A DNA stretch of 64,000 nucleotides from Paraoerskovia sediminicola (GCF_030296575.1 NZ_AP027729.1:2604001-2668000); one strand, 5' to 3'. Counted from the stretch's first letter, positions 22,167 through 32,672 are shown. Notes: a model not told the origin generated them from the sequence alone. Numbers and translations: made by a program.

Positions 22167-23446
22167 GCCCTGCTCTCCCCGAGGGAGAGCCCGCCCCCGA
22201 GGACGGCGCGCTCCCGACGTGGCTCGGCGGCCCCCGGTCGTCGGCCTTCGGCGTCTACCTGCACGTCCCGTTCTGCTCGGTGCGGTGCGGGTACTGCGAC
22301 TTCAACACGTACACCGCGTCTGAGCTCGGGGGCGGTGCGGACCAGGCCGCCTACGCGACCACGTCGCTGCGCGAGATCGACCTCGCCGCGCGCGTCATGC
22401 GTGATGCCGGGATCTCGGACCGGCCCGTCTCGACGGTGTTCGTCGGGGGCGGCACCCCGACGATGCTCCCCGCGCAGGACCTCGTGCGGATGCTCGCCGC
22501 CGTCCGCGACACCTGGGGCCTCGCGGACGACGCCGAGGTGACCACCGAGGCGAACCCGGACTCGGTCACGCCCGAGAGCCTCGCGACCCTGGCCAGGGGC
22601 GGGTTCACGCGTGTCTCGTTCGGCATGCAGTCGGCGGTCCCTCACGTCCTCGCCACGCTCGAACGGACGCACGACCCGGCCAGGGTGCCGGACGTCGTCC
22701 GCTGGGCCAGGGAGGCCGGCCTCGCCGTCTCGCTCGACCTCATCTACGGCACGCCCGGGGAGTCCGTCGACGACTGGCGGACCAGCCTCGACACGGTCCT
22801 CGAGACGGGCGTCGACCACGTCTCGGCGTACGCGCTGGTGGTGGAGCCGGGGACGAAGATGGCGGCGCAGGTGCGACGAGGGCAGCTCGAGCTCCCGAGC
22901 GCGGACGACCAGGCGGAGAAGTACGAGGTGGCCGACGAGGTGCTCACGTCCGCCGGGCTCGGCTGGTACGAGGTCTCGAACTGGGCGCGGACACCCGCCG
23001 ACGCCTGCCGACACAACCTCGCCTACTGGCGTGGGGACGACTGGTGGGGCGTGGGGCCCGGAGCGCACTCCTACCTCGGTCCCGCCGACGCGGTGGAGGT
23101 TCACGCACCCACGCGCGCCGTGCCGCCGGAGGAGGGCCACGGGGTGCGATTCTGGAACGCGAAGCACCCGCGACGCTATGCCGCGTCGCTCGAGGCGGGC
23201 CACAGCCCGGCGGCAGGACGTGAGGTACTGACGACGGACGAGGCGCACCTCGAGCGAGTGATGCTCGGGGTCCGGCTCCGTGAGGGGCTGGACCTCGCGC
23301 TCCTCGGCCGAGGGTCGCGGGAGTCGGTGGCGCAGCTCGTCGCCTCGGGTCTCCTCGACGGTCGTCGAGCGGTCCAGGGACGGGCGGTCCTGACGCTGCG
23401 GGGGAGGTTGTTGGCGGACGCCGTGGTCAGGGGGTTGGTCGAGTGA
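22163..23446 (+). CDS. hemW: radical SAM protein HemW (heme chaperone)
   Basis: The 427-residue protein carries the radical SAM cluster motif CSVRCGYC (CxxxCxxC), followed by the F/N residues of the HemW group, then [20 protein letters not shown] and RVSFGMQSA. HemW binds heme and an iron-sulfur cluster and delivers heme to target proteins; it was long mis-named as oxygen-independent coproporphyrinogen oxidase. The lepA-hemW order, often followed by hrcA-dnaJ, is conserved in Gram-positive bacteria. GTG 22163 overlaps the lepA stop. Its own stop overlaps the acyltransferase start. Confidence 0.92.
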   Translation: MSPALPEGEPAPEDGALPTWLGGPRSSAFGVYLHVPFCSVRCGYCDFNTYTASELGGGADQAAYATTSLREIDLAARVMRDAGISDRPVSTVFVGGGTPTMLPAQDLVRMLAAVRDTWGLADDAEVTTEANPDSVTPESLATLARGGFTRVSFGMQSAVPHVLATLERTHDPARVPDVVRWAREAGLAVSLDLIYGTPGESVDDWRTSLDTVLETGVDHVSAYALVVEPGTKMAAQVRRGQLELPSADDQAEKYEVADEVLTSAGLGWYEVSNWARTPADACRHNLAYWRGDDWWGVGPGAHSYLGPADAVEVHAPTRAVPPEEGHGVRFWNAKHPRRYAASLEAGHSPAAGREVLTTDEAHLERVMLGVRLREGLDLALLGRGSRESVAQLVASGLLDGRRAVQGRAVLTLRGRLLADAVVRGLVE

Positions 23447-25526
23447 CGACTCAGGTGCAGGCGCGCCCCGCACGCATCGCGCGCATCGCACGGCGGAGCA
23501 CCGACCGGATCCTCGGTCTCGATGCGCTGCGTGCCGTCGCGGTCGTGGCGGTCGTCGCCTACCACCTGGTCCCGGGCGCGCTCCCCGGCGGCTACATCGG
23601 CGTCGACGTCTTCTTCGTGGTCAGCGGGTTCCTCATCACGACGCTGCTGGTGCGCGAGCGCCGCCGCAAGGGCCACGTCTCGCTCACGGGGTTCTGGACG
23701 CGACGCGCACGGAGGATCCTCCCGGCCCTCGGGCTGACGGTGCTGGTGTGCACGGCGGCGGCGGCCCTCATCGGTGGTGACGTGCTCGTCGGCATCGCCC
23801 GGCAGCTCATCGGCGCGGCGACCTTCACCAGCAACTGGGCGGACATCGCCGCGGGCGCGAGCTACTCCGCCGGGCTCACACCGACGCTGTTCGCGAACCT
23901 CTGGTCGCTGGCGGTCGAGGAGCAGTTCTACCTCCTGTGGCCGCTGTGCGCCGCGGCGCTGGTGGCCACGACCACCCGGCTGCGGTCGCGGGTCCCGATG
24001 GCCGTCGCCGGGACGCTGGCGCTCGCCTCGGCGCTGACGATGGCCGTGCTGTACGTGCCCGGGTCGGACCCGTCGCGCGTCTACCTCGGGACCGACACCC
24101 ACGCGTTCGGCCTCATGCTCGGCGCGCTGCTCGCCTTCGCCCGCGAGCGCCGCGCGGCGACGCGAGGTCCTCGGCCGCCCGTCGTGGTCCGGGCCTCGCG
24201 GCGCCTCGTGCGCTGGGTGCTCGGCCTTGCCGGCGCCGCGGCCCTCGGCTGGGCGGCGTGGACGATGGCCTGGGACTCGACGGTCACGTACCGCGGCGGG
24301 CTCGTCGCCGTGTCGGTCGCCACGGTCGCCGTCATCAACCTGCTCGCGGGTGAGCAGCGGCTGGGCGGCATGATCGACCGTGGACCGGTGCGCTGGATCG
24401 GCGTGCGGTCGTACGGGATCTACCTCTGGCACTGGCCCGTGTTCGTCCTGGTGGCCACCGTCGCCGGTGGGCAGGAGCACCTCGCGTCGCCGGGCTGGGG
24501 CGTGGTCGCCGTCACCTCGCTGATCACGGTGGTCGCGTCCTCGTGGTCCTACCGCTACGTGGAACGCCCCGTGATGACTCTGGGCTACCGAGGCGCGTGC
24601 CGACAGCTGGGTCGCTGGATGGCGGCCACGCGCGAGCGTGCCGGCGCGCGCGAGGTCGCGCTCAGGCGCTCGTCCACCGTGCTCGCGGTCGTCGCCACGG
24701 TCGCGGCCCTCGTCGCTCTCGGTGTCCTCCGCGCCCCCGCCCAGACGGTCGCGGCGGCCCAGATCGCCGAGGGCGAGCGCATCGCAGCGGCCACGCTGGC
24801 GGCTGACCAGGCCCAGGCCGCCGAGGACGCCGCAGCGGCGGAGGCGGAGGCGGCTGCGGCGGCCGCCGCGGAGAAGCTGGCTGCGGCACAGGGCAAGAAG
24901 GACAAGGCGGCGGCGGAGAAGGCTGCCGCGGAGAAGGCTGCAGCGGACAAGGTGGCCGCGGAGAAGGCCGAGAAGGCGAAGAAGGCAGCTGAGAAGAAGG
25001 CATCGAAGGAGAAGGCGTCGAAGGAGGAGTCCGGGGAGGCCAAGGCGCGCCGAGCGGCGCGGAGGTGACCCTCATCGGTGACTCCGTCGCCCTGGGCAGC
25101 GCCGGCGCGATATCTGGCCGGCTCGACGGGATCCTGATCGACGCCCGGGTGTCCCGGCAGATGAAGGACCTCCCGGATCTCGCCGCCTCTCTGAAGGGGA
25201 AGGGGCAGCTGCGCGACTACGTCGTGGTTGCGCTGGCCACGAACAGCACGCTGAGCACGGGCGTCGTGGAGCGGGCGGTCTCGGCTCTCGGCGATCGACA
25301 CGTCGTCCTCGTCAACGGGTACGGCGACCGTTCCTGGATCGGGCCGGGCAACAAGGTCCTCGCGGCCGTCGCGAAGAAGCACGGCAACGTCGTCGTGGCG
25401 GACTGGCGCTCCGTCGCCGCGGAGAACCGGCATCTCCTGGGGCCGGACGGGATCCATCCGCAGCTGTCGGGCACCGACGCGTACGCGCGCGTGATCGAGC
25501 GTGGCCTCGCGGCGGCAGCCGGGTAG
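23443..25526 (+). CDS. OatA-like acyltransferase fused to SGNH hydrolase, frame broken at the junction
   Basis: The first part (23443 to about 25060) is an acyltransferase-3 membrane domain of ten or so helices: LDALRAVAVVAVVAYHLVPG, GVDVFFVVSGFLITTLLVRE, LWSLAVEEQFYLLWPL. A Lys/Ala/Glu-rich coiled-coil-like linker follows (24750-25060). Then comes an SGNH domain with the nucleophile in LIGDSVALGS and the acid-base pair in DGIHP. In OatA the two halves transfer an acetyl group to peptidoglycan muramic acid. Here the frame stops at 25068 and the SGNH part opens at GTG 25065; one extra base near 25062 would join them into about 694 residues. Two separate coupled genes remain possible. Confidence 0.82.
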
Positions 25527-25650
25527 CGGCCCGTCGCTCAGCCCGCTCCGGCGCGCGCCGTTCACCAGGCGGGCGTGTCACTGCCTCCCGGCATGGTCTG
25601 TGATGGAATCGTGAAGACACGACACCCCACGAACGCGGAACAGGTCGAAC

Positions 25651-26670
25651 ATGAGTGAGCAGCCCCCGGGTCGCACGCCCGATCAGCCGGACGACGAGAA
25701 CGCCGAGAACGACCCCTACGGCACCCCGCCTCCGTCGCCCGGAGAGCAGCCGTACGGTCAGCCCGACAACCAGCAGCCCTATGGCCAGCCGCCGTACGGG
25801 CAGCCTGGCGCTCAGCCGCCGCCGTACGGTCAGCCCGGTGCCCAGCCGCCGCCATATGGTCAGCCCGGCGGCCAGCAGCCTTATGGCCAGCAACCGTACG
25901 GCCAGCCTGGTGCTCAGCCCCCGCCGTACGGTCAGCCGCCCTACGGCCAGCCCGGCGGCCAGTCGCCCTACGGGGGCATGCCGATGGCGCCGTCCCCGGT
26001 CGGGGGCTACGCCGGGCCGCCGTTCCGCGTCGGCGACGCGATCGGCTACGCGTGGCAGAAGTTCACGTCCAACTGGTCGTCATGGGTGCTCATGGGCCTC
26101 GTGCTCCTGGCCGTGAACGTGGTCTTCAGCCTGGCCACGGGTGGGTTCCAGCAGTTCCAGGACGCGCTCTCGGGCGACGCATCGGCGATGCCGTCGGTCG
26201 GGGTCGGGGGCTACCTGGTGCAGGTTCTCGGGGTGGTCGTGTCCTACGTCGTCACGGCCTTCTACACCCGGGGTGCGCTCGACGAGACGCGCGGGGCCAA
26301 GCCGCGGCTCGGCGACTTCTTCCGCATCACCAACGTGGGGAACGTCATCCTCGCGGCGTTCCTCGTCGGTGTCGCCACCGGTGTCGGGATCCTGCTCTGC
26401 GTCATCCCCGGCCTGATCGTGGCCGTCCTCACGGTGTTCGTCTACCAGCTGACCCTCGACCGCGAGGTGAACGCGATCGACGCCATCAAGGGGAGCTTCG
26501 ACCTCGTCAAGGGCAACGTGGGGACCGTCGTGCTGCTGATGCTCGCGCTCGTCGGCATCAACCTCGTCGGAGCGTTGCTGTGCGGGGTCGGGCTCCTCGT
26601 GACCATCCCGATGTCCTACATCGCCACGACCTACGCGTACCGCATGCTCTCCGGCCAGCACGCCGCCTGA
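25651..26670 (+). CDS. membrane protein with Pro/Gly/Gln/Tyr-rich repeat N-terminus
   Basis: The 339-residue protein begins with about 115 residues of low complexity containing nine YGQ units in the context [10 protein letters not shown]. Then come about four to six membrane helices ([77 protein letters not shown]). This architecture recurs in actinobacterial uncharacterised membrane proteins related to glycerophosphoryl diester phosphodiesterase-type membrane domains, but no active site is seen. The tail probably lies in the cytoplasm and may drive self-association. Function unknown. ATG 25651 is the only start giving this composition. Confidence 0.72.
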   Translation: MSEQPPGRTPDQPDDENAENDPYGTPPPSPGEQPYGQPDNQQPYGQPPYGQPGAQPPPYGQPGAQPPPYGQPGGQQPYGQQPYGQPGAQPPPYGQPPYGQPGGQSPYGGMPMAPSPVGGYAGPPFRVGDAIGYAWQKFTSNWSSWVLMGLVLLAVNVVFSLATGGFQQFQDALSGDASAMPSVGVGGYLVQVLGVVVSYVVTAFYTRGALDETRGAKPRLGDFFRITNVGNVILAAFLVGVATGVGILLCVIPGLIVAVLTVFVYQLTLDREVNAIDAIKGSFDLVKGNVGTVVLLMLALVGINLVGALLCGVGLLVTIPMSYIATTYAYRMLSGQHAA

Positions 26671-26742
26671 TCCGACCGCACCACCGCAGCGCGACCGCAG
26701 TTCGACCACGACAAGCATCCGCACCCAACCCTAGGAGGACCG

Positions 26743-27261
26743 ATGTCCGGCACGAACTCAGGATTCCCGCAGGACCCGAACCAGCAGCCCGGTCCGGGCG
26801 CGCACGACCCGTACGCCGGGTCGGAGGGCAACCCGACGATGGGCGCCACCGGCGGGGCGACGCCGCCTCCGCAGCCCTACCAGCAGTCCGGTGGCGCGTC
26901 CGGCGCGCCGTCCTCGGGCGGTCAGCGGTTCGACGCGGGCCAGCTCGGCAACGACCTCCAGGGAGACGCGAAGGGGCTCTTCGGCTCGCTGTTCGACTTC
27001 TCGTTCACGAACTACGTGACGCCCAAGGTCGTCCGCATCGTCTACGTGATCGGCATCGTCCTCATCGCGCTGGTCTGGGTCATCGGGGTCATCACGGCCT
27101 TCACCCAGTCGATCTGGGGCGGGCTGCTGGCGCTCCTGATCGGCCCGATCTTCGCCCTCCTGTACCTGATCATGTTCCGCATCCTGCTCGAGTTCTACGT
27201 CGCGATCGTCGCGACCGCGGAGACGGTGCAGAAGTACGCCCACCGCGACGGGGTGCGCTGA
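26743..27261 (+). CDS. DUF4282 membrane protein
   Basis: The 172-residue protein has a disordered Pro/Gly/Gln-rich N-terminus (about 1-75) like its upstream neighbour but without the strict repeat. The DUF4282 domain follows: GSLFDFSFTNYVTPKVVRI and two membrane helices joined by a short loop (IVYVIGIVLIALVWVIGV and LLALLIGPIFALLYLIMF). The function of the family is unknown. The ribosome binding site AGGAGGACC is strong. It lies 72 bases after the related membrane gene on the same strand and probably shares a transcript with it. Confidence 0.8.
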   Translation: MSGTNSGFPQDPNQQPGPGAHDPYAGSEGNPTMGATGGATPPPQPYQQSGGASGAPSSGGQRFDAGQLGNDLQGDAKGLFGSLFDFSFTNYVTPKVVRIVYVIGIVLIALVWVIGVITAFTQSIWGGLLALLIGPIFALLYLIMFRILLEFYVAIVATAETVQKYAHRDGVR

Positions 27262-27294
27262 CCCGCCGACCCGTCCCGGTGCCGGGTACGCGAA

Positions 27295-27326
27295 CGGTCA
27301 GGCAGATCATGATGGTCGCCTGACCG
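27295..27326. promoter_or_regulatory. inverted repeat between DUF4282 gene and luciferase-like gene
   Basis: CGGTCAGGC (27295-27303) and GCCTGACCG (27318-27326) are perfect 9-bp arms around a 14-base centre that itself holds the palindrome ATCATGAT. It could be the terminator of the upstream pair or an operator of the downstream pair; the nested symmetry favours protein binding. Confidence 0.45.
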
Positions 27327-27470
27327 ATCGGGTGCTCGGCACCGTCGCGTGCGGGGAACAGATCGCCCCTGCACGGCGTTCCGTCCCACGACCGGGTGAC
27401 CGGTCCGGACGCCGGGAGACCGGCGGACGATCCGCAGGGGATGGACCGCTCGACGCACGCAGGAGCACAC

Positions 27471-28616
27471 ATGCAGTTCGGCATCTTTTCCGTCGGGGAC
27501 GTCACGGCGGACCCGACCACCGGGCGCACCCCGGACGACACCGAGCGCGTCCGCTCGATGCTCACGATCGCGCGGCACGCCGACGAGGCGGGCCTCGACG
27601 TGTTCGCCACGGGGGAGCACCACAACCCGCCGTTCGTCCCGTCCTCGCCGACCACCATGCTCGGCTACCTCGCCGGCGTCACGAAGAACATCGTGCTCTC
27701 GACGTCGACGACCCTGATCACGACGAACGACCCGGTGAAGATCGCCGAGGACTACGCGATGCTCCAGGTCATCGCCGATGGTCGCACCGACCTGATGATG
27801 GGTCGCGGCAACACCGGGCCGGTCTACCCGTGGTTCGGCAAGGACATCCGCGACGGCATCGATCTCGCGATCGAGAACTACGCCCTGCTGCGCAGGCTCT
27901 GGACCGAGGACGTCGTGGACTGGGCCGGCAAGTTCCGCACCCCGCTCCAGGGGTTCACCTCGACGCCGCGCCCGCTCGACGGGGTCGCGCCGTTCGTGTG
28001 GCACGGGTCGATCCGCAGCCCCGAGATCGCGGAGCAGGCCGCCTACTACGGCGACGGCTTCTTCCACAACAACATCTTCTGGCCGATGTCCCACACCCGG
28101 CAGATGGTCGCGTACTACCGCCGTCGCTTCGAGCACCACGGTCACGGCCGTGCGGACCAGGCGATCGTCGGGCTCGGCGGGCAGGTCTTCATGCGCCGCA
28201 ACAGCCAGGACGCGGTCCGCGAGTTCCGTCCCTACTTCGACGAGGCGCCCGTCTACGGCCACGGGCCGTCGCTCGAGGACTTCGCCGCGCAGACACCGCT
28301 CACGGTCGGCAGCCCGCAGCAGGTCATCGACCGCTACGGGGCGATGCGCGAGTCGGTCGGGGACTACCAGCGTCAGCTGTTCCTCATGGACCACGCGGGG
28401 CTCCCGCTCAAGACGGTGCTGGAGCAGATCGACATCCTCGCCGAGGAGGTCGTCCCGGTGCTCCGCCGTGACGCCGAGGCAGCGCGCCCGGCGCACGTCC
28501 CGTCCGGTCCTCCGTCGCACGCGGACCTCGTCGCCCGCGCTCGCGGCGACGTGCCGACAGCGGCGTCGCCCGAGCCCGCCGTCCCGGACGGCGTGGACGC
28601 GGAGGCCCTGCGATGA
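27471..28616 (+). CDS. LLM-class flavin-dependent oxidoreductase (CE1758 type)
   Basis: This 381-residue protein is a luciferase-like monooxygenase: [11 protein letters not shown] at the start, [40 protein letters not shown] and a G-rich [16 protein letters not shown] segment. Such TIM-barrel enzymes use reduced flavin and oxygen to oxidise a small molecule. The reductant should come from the next gene, which overlaps it (ATGA). This pair matches the CE1758-CE1759 arrangement known from corynebacterial genomes; its substrate is unknown to me. ATG 27471 has AGGAG at good spacing, so the longer upstream frame is rejected. Confidence 0.88.
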   Translation: MQFGIFSVGDVTADPTTGRTPDDTERVRSMLTIARHADEAGLDVFATGEHHNPPFVPSSPTTMLGYLAGVTKNIVLSTSTTLITTNDPVKIAEDYAMLQVIADGRTDLMMGRGNTGPVYPWFGKDIRDGIDLAIENYALLRRLWTEDVVDWAGKFRTPLQGFTSTPRPLDGVAPFVWHGSIRSPEIAEQAAYYGDGFFHNNIFWPMSHTRQMVAYYRRRFEHHGHGRADQAIVGLGGQVFMRRNSQDAVREFRPYFDEAPVYGHGPSLEDFAAQTPLTVGSPQQVIDRYGAMRESVGDYQRQLFLMDHAGLPLKTVLEQIDILAEEVVPVLRRDAEAARPAHVPSGPPSHADLVARARGDVPTAASPEPAVPDGVDAEALR

Positions 28617-29254
28617 GCGCCTCGGTGGACGCCACGCCCCGCCGCGTCGTCGTGGTCTCCGCGGGCCTCGGCAAGCCGTCGTCGACGAGGATGCTCGCGG
28701 ACCGGTTGAGCGCGGCCGTCGTCGCGGGTCTCGGCGACCTGGGCGTCGCCGCCGAGGTCGAGACCGTCGAGCTGCGGGACCTCGCGCACCCGGTCGTCGA
28801 CGCGATGCTCACGGGATTCGCCTCGGGCGAGCTCGCCCGCGTCGTCGACGCGATCTCCCGCGCCGACGCAGTGGTGGCCGTCTCCCCGGTCTTCACGGCG
28901 TCGTACTCGGGCCTCTTCAAGTCGTTCGTGGACGTGCTGGACCCGGACGCGCTCACCGGCGTGCCCGTGCTCCTCGGCGCCACGGGCGGGACCGCGCGGC
29001 ACTCGCTCGCGCTCGACCACGCGTTCCGGCCGCTGTTCGCCTACCTGCGGGCCGACGTCGCCACGACGGCCGTGTTCGCCGCCACCGACGACTGGGCCAC
29101 GGGCCAGGACGGGGTGCGGGACGACGTCCGACCGCTGGGCGAGCGCATCTCCCGGGCCGGCCGGGAGCTGGCGCGGACGGTCGCGGCGCGCGCCCCGCGC
29201 GAGGTCAACGATCCGTTCGGGGACGCGCCGTCCTTCGAGTCGTTGCTCGGGTGA
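28613..29254 (+). CDS. NADPH-dependent FMN reductase (CE1759 type)
   Basis: The 213-residue protein has a flavodoxin-like fold: [19 protein letters not shown] binds the flavin phosphate, [20 protein letters not shown] forms the flavin loop, and [20 protein letters not shown] is the characteristic third motif. It should reduce FMN with NAD(P)H and supply it to the luciferase-like enzyme encoded by the overlapping upstream gene. Together they form a predicted two-component flavin monooxygenase. Confidence 0.87.
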   Translation: MSASVDATPRRVVVVSAGLGKPSSTRMLADRLSAAVVAGLGDLGVAAEVETVELRDLAHPVVDAMLTGFASGELARVVDAISRADAVVAVSPVFTASYSGLFKSFVDVLDPDALTGVPVLLGATGGTARHSLALDHAFRPLFAYLRADVATTAVFAATDDWATGQDGVRDDVRPLGERISRAGRELARTVAARAPREVNDPFGDAPSFESLLG

Positions 29255-29265
29255 TGCGACGCCGA

Positions 29266-29296
29266 CCGGTCGCGCCCGCGTGCGGGCGGCGACCGG
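29266..29296. terminator. hairpin between converging FMN reductase and DUF3097 genes
   Basis: CCGGTCGCGCCCG pairs with CGGGCGGCGACCGG with a single bulged G, closing a short CGTG loop. It lies between two convergent stop codons and can serve both strands. Confidence 0.7.
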
Positions 29297-29313
29297 CGCG
29301 GCTCAGGCGTGCC

Positions 29314-30210
29314 TCAGGCGGGTGCCGTCACGTAGTCGATGAGCTCCTCGACCCGGCCGAGCAGCGACGGCTCCAGGTCGGCGAAGCTGCGCACGGACCG
29401 CAGGATCCGCTGCCACGCGCGTGCGACGTCCGCCTGGGACTCGCACGGCCAGCCGAGCTCGCGCAGGATCCCGTGCTTCCACTCGGTGCCGCGCTCGATC
29501 GTCGGCCAGCTCTGCAGGCCGACCCGCGCCGGCTTCACCGCCTGCCACACGTCGACGTACGGGTGCCCGAGGACCTTCACGGTCCCCGCCGGCACCGTGC
29601 GCAGCGCGGCATCCGTGAGGCGCTGCTCCTTGCTCCCGGGCACGAGGTGGTCGACCAGGACGCCGACGCGTCGGTCCGGGGTCGGGCCGAACTCCGCCAG
29701 CGCCTCCTCGAGGTTGTCGACGCCGTCGAGCATCTCGACGACCACCCCCTCGATGCGCAGGTCGTCGCCCCAGACCTTCTCGACGAGCTCCGCGTCGTGC
29801 TTGCCCTCGACCCAGATCCGGCTGCCCCGGGCGACCTGCGCCCGGGCGCCGACGACGGCCCGCGAGCCGGACGCCGTCCGGCCGTTCGAGGTCTTGGTCG
29901 GCCGCATGATCGGGGGCACGAGGACGACGGGCTGCCCGTCCACCCAGAACCCGGGGCCGAGGCCGAACGTGCGGGTGCGTCCCTTGCGGTCCTCGAGGAC
30001 GACGACGTGCATGCCACCGGACTTCTCGACGCGGGTGACCGCCCCGACCCACCCGGTCTCGACGTCCTCGACGACGAGGCCCGTCTCGGCCGCGCGGGGC
30101 TTGGACTCGACGGGCCTGCGGTGGTGCGCCGACCCGGTCGGTGCGCCGGACGCGCTGCTGCCCCCGAGGACGTCTGTGCCGTACCGATCGGCGTACCTGT
30201 CGTAGCTCAC
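29314..30210 (-). CDS. DUF3097 family protein
   Basis: The 298-residue protein matches the actinobacterial DUF3097 family along its length: [77 protein letters not shown] and [15 protein letters not shown]. The segment [18 protein letters not shown] resembles the acidic motif of a Toprim domain, so a nucleic-acid role is possible; this is my inference. It diverges from hrcA, as is common in actinobacteria. The GTG at 30210 is supported by TAGGGT ending 6 bases upstream. Confidence 0.83.
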   Translation of the reverse strand: MSYDRYADRYGTDVLGGSSASGAPTGSAHHRRPVESKPRAAETGLVVEDVETGWVGAVTRVEKSGGMHVVVLEDRKGRTRTFGLGPGFWVDGQPVVLVPPIMRPTKTSNGRTASGSRAVVGARAQVARGSRIWVEGKHDAELVEKVWGDDLRIEGVVVEMLDGVDNLEEALAEFGPTPDRRVGVLVDHLVPGSKEQRLTDAALRTVPAGTVKVLGHPYVDVWQAVKPARVGLQSWPTIERGTEWKHGILRELGWPCESQADVARAWQRILRSVRSFADLEPSLLGRVEELIDYVTAPA

Positions 30211-30216
30211 GCCGGA

Positions 30217-30222
30217 ACCCTA
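30217..30222 (-). promoter_or_regulatory. -10 box of the DUF3097 gene (leaderless)
   Basis: On the minus strand TAGGGT ends 6 bases before GTG 30210. Confidence 0.5.
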
Positions 30223-30305
30223 GATCTCGGCCGGCACGTCGGCCCGGAGCGACGCGCACGGGTCACGCCGCTGGCGAACACGGCCACCCCGGGGTGCTCG
30301 ACCCG

Positions 30306-30337
30306 TAGGATTGGCACTCGACCTGCGAGAGTGCGAA
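30306..30337 (+). promoter_or_regulatory. hrcA promoter with CIRCE operator
   Basis: TTGGCACTC (30311-30319), nine bases, GAGTGCGAA (30329-30337) matches the CIRCE heat-shock operator TTAGCACTC-N9-GAGTGCTAA with two base changes. The -10 box TAGGAT (30306-30311) abuts it. HrcA bound here would block its own transcription and that of dnaJ until heat or misfolded protein removes it. Confidence 0.85.
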
Positions 30338-30393
30338 CGGGCACCCGGGTCGTCGAGCAGGTGTCAGGGGAGAGCCACGGACGGGAGGCCAGG

Positions 30394-31472
30394 GTGAGCG
30401 AGGAGAGGCAGCTCGAGGTCCTGCGCGCGATCGTCGAGGACTACGTCACGACGCGCGAGCCCGTCGGCTCCCGGATGATCGCGGAGCGGCACGGGCTCGG
30501 CGTGTCGTCGGCGACGATCCGCAACGACATGGCGGTCCTCGAGGAGGGCGGCTACATCGCCCAGCCCCACACGTCGGCGGGACGGATCCCGACCGACAAG
30601 GGCTACCGGGTGTTCGTCGACCGCCTCTCGACCATCAAGTCGCTCTCCACCCCCGAGAAGCGCGCGATCGAGACCTTCCTCTCGGACGCGGTGGACCTGG
30701 ACGACGTCGTCGCTCGGGCGGGCAGGCTCCTCGCCCAGCTCACCGGTCAGGTGGCCGTGGTCCAGTACCCGTCGCTGCGCCGGTCCGGGCTGCGCCACCT
30801 CGAGCTGGTCCCGATGGGCGACCAGCGGCTCCTCGTCGTGATCATCACCGACACCGGCCGTGTCGAGCAGCGCGTGCTCGAGCTCGGTGCGCCCGTCGAC
30901 GAGACGACCCTCGGCGAGCTCCGCGTGCGGCTCAACGTCGCGGCGGCAGGGCGACGGCTCGCCGACGTCGCGCGGGCGCTCGGCGGGGCCGTCGAGGCGC
31001 TGCGCCCCGCGGACCGCGAGACCGCGCGCCGCGTGGCGGAGGTCGTCGTCGAGACCCTCGGCCAGGAGAGCGAGGAGCGCATCGTGCTCGCGGGCACCGC
31101 GAACCTCGCGCAGGCGGGGATGCGCTTCGAGCACGCGCTGCGCCCCGTCCTCGAGGCCCTCGAGGAGCAGGTCGTCCTGCTCAACCTCCTCACCGAGATG
31201 TCCGCCGACGGGACCAGCGGGGTCGCGGTGCGGATCGGTCACGAGACCCAGCTCGCCGGGCTGCAGGAGGCGTCCGTCGTCACGAGCGGCTACGGCGGTT
31301 ACGGCGGTCCCGGGGGTCGTCGGCGCGCTCCGGCGACGGGACGGCCGGCGGCGGGGCGCGGGACGCCGTCGCGCTGGTCGGCTCGATCGGCCCCACCCGG
31401 ATGGACTACCCGGGCACCATCGCTGCGGTCCGCGCCGTGGCCCGCTACCTCTCCCGCATCCTCGAATCCTGA
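30394..31472 (+). CDS. hrcA: heat-inducible repressor HrcA, frame broken near the C-terminus
   Basis: HrcA represses chaperone operons through CIRCE. The N-terminal winged helix ([40 protein letters not shown]) and the middle GAF-like domain are intact. The conserved ending [20 protein letters not shown] and [11 protein letters not shown] is encoded in another frame. The break is in the GGGGG run at 31312-31316, where one added base restores a 359-residue protein. GTG 30394 follows GGGAGGCCAGG. A CIRCE element 57 bases upstream shows autoregulation. dnaJ follows 81 bases later, as in other actinobacteria. Confidence 0.93.
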
Positions 31473-31553
31473 ACCGACCACCCGACGCCGCTCCCGAGAG
31501 CGCCGCCGACCACCGACCTGATGCCCTGCCGGACGTCGACCGAAGAAGGACAT

Positions 31554-32672
31554 GTGAACGACTACTACGACACCCTCGGTGTCCCGCGCGACGCGGGACA
31601 GGACCAGATCAAGAAGGCCTACCGCAAGCTCGCGCGCGAGCTGCACCCCGACGTCGCCGGCCCTGACGCCGAGGACCGGTTCAAGGACGTCTCCCGCGCC
31701 TACGAGGTGCTCTCGAACCCCGAGAAGCGCCAGCAGTACGACATGGGCAGCGACCCCACGCAGCCGGGCGGAGGCCAGGGCGGCGGGTTCGGCTTCCAGG
31801 ACATCTTCGAGACGTTCTTCGGGGGCGGCGGCCAGCAGAGCGGGCCGATCCCGCGCGCCCGGCGCGGCCAGGACGCCCTGGTCCGCCTCGACATCGAGCT
31901 GGCCGAGGCCACGTTCGGCGCGAAGCGCGAGCTGACGGTCGACACGGCCGTCGTCTGCGGCACCTGCTCCGGGACGTGCTGCGCGCCGGGCACCTCGCCG
32001 CGCACCTGCGACGTGTGCCACGGGCGCGGCTCCGTCCAGCGCGTCGCGCGGTCGTTCCTCGGCCAGGTCATGACGACGCAGCCCTGCGCCGCCTGCCAGG
32101 GCTTCGGCACGCAGATCCCCGAGCCGTGCGCCGAGTGCTCCGGCGAGGGCCGCGTCCGCAGCCGTCGCACCCTCACGGTCAACGTCCCGGCCGGTGTCGA
32201 CACCGGCACGCGGATCAAGCTCACGTCGCAGGGCGAGGTCGGCGGCGGAGGCGGCCCCGCGGGCGACCTCTACGTCGAGATCAGGGAGCGTCCGCACGAC
32301 ACCTTCGTCCGTCGCGGCGACGACCTGCACTGCACGCTGGAGGTCCCGATGACGGCGGCCGCGCTCGGCACCGTCATGAGCCTCGACACGCTCGACGGCG
32401 CCCAGGACGTCGACCTGCGGCCGGGCACGCAGCCCGGCCAGGTCGTCACGCTCAAGGGCCTCGGTGTCGGGCACCTGCACGGCACGGGCCGCGGCGACCT
32501 CGAGATCCACGTCGAGGTCCAGGTCCCCACCGGCCTCGACGAGGCGCAGGAGGAGCTGCTGCGCTCCCTGGCGCGCTCGCGCGGCGAGGAGCGTCCCGAG
32601 CCGCGGCTCGCGGCGGCCCACCCGGGCGTGTTCGGCCGGCTGCGCGACAAGTTCGCCGGCCGCCAGGGCTGA
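31554..32672 (+). CDS. dnaJ: chaperone DnaJ (type I, DnaJ2-like)
   Basis: DnaJ delivers unfolded proteins to DnaK and stimulates its ATPase. The J domain (1-66) has HPD at residues 31-33. A short Gly/Phe region, a zinc-binding domain (about 125-200) and two beta-sandwich substrate domains follow, in 372 residues. The zinc repeats are CGTCSGTC, CDVCHGRG, CAACQGFG and CAECSGEG. The first departs from CxxCxGxG by having Cys where the last Gly is usual, and another Cys next to it. GTG 31554 follows GAAGAAGGA. It lies in the HrcA-CIRCE operon. Confidence 0.94.
   Translation: MNDYYDTLGVPRDAGQDQIKKAYRKLARELHPDVAGPDAEDRFKDVSRAYEVLSNPEKRQQYDMGSDPTQPGGGQGGGFGFQDIFETFFGGGGQQSGPIPRARRGQDALVRLDIELAEATFGAKRELTVDTAVVCGTCSGTCCAPGTSPRTCDVCHGRGSVQRVARSFLGQVMTTQPCAACQGFGTQIPEPCAECSGEGRVRSRRTLTVNVPAGVDTGTRIKLTSQGEVGGGGGPAGDLYVEIRERPHDTFVRRGDDLHCTLEVPMTAAALGTVMSLDTLDGAQDVDLRPGTQPGQVVTLKGLGVGHLHGTGRGDLEIHVEVQVPTGLDEAQEELLRSLARSRGEERPEPRLAAAHPGVFGRLRDKFAGRQG

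Noticed and set aside
22163..23446. Coproporphyrinogen III oxidase (HemN) for the radical SAM gene
   Set aside because: The protein has the shorter HemW layout, and the gene follows lepA, the usual HemW context.
25065..25526. A separate SGNH hydrolase gene
   Set aside because: It has no ribosome binding site of its own and no signal peptide, and in OatA-like proteins this domain is the C-terminal half. I keep it as part of the upstream gene but note the alternative.
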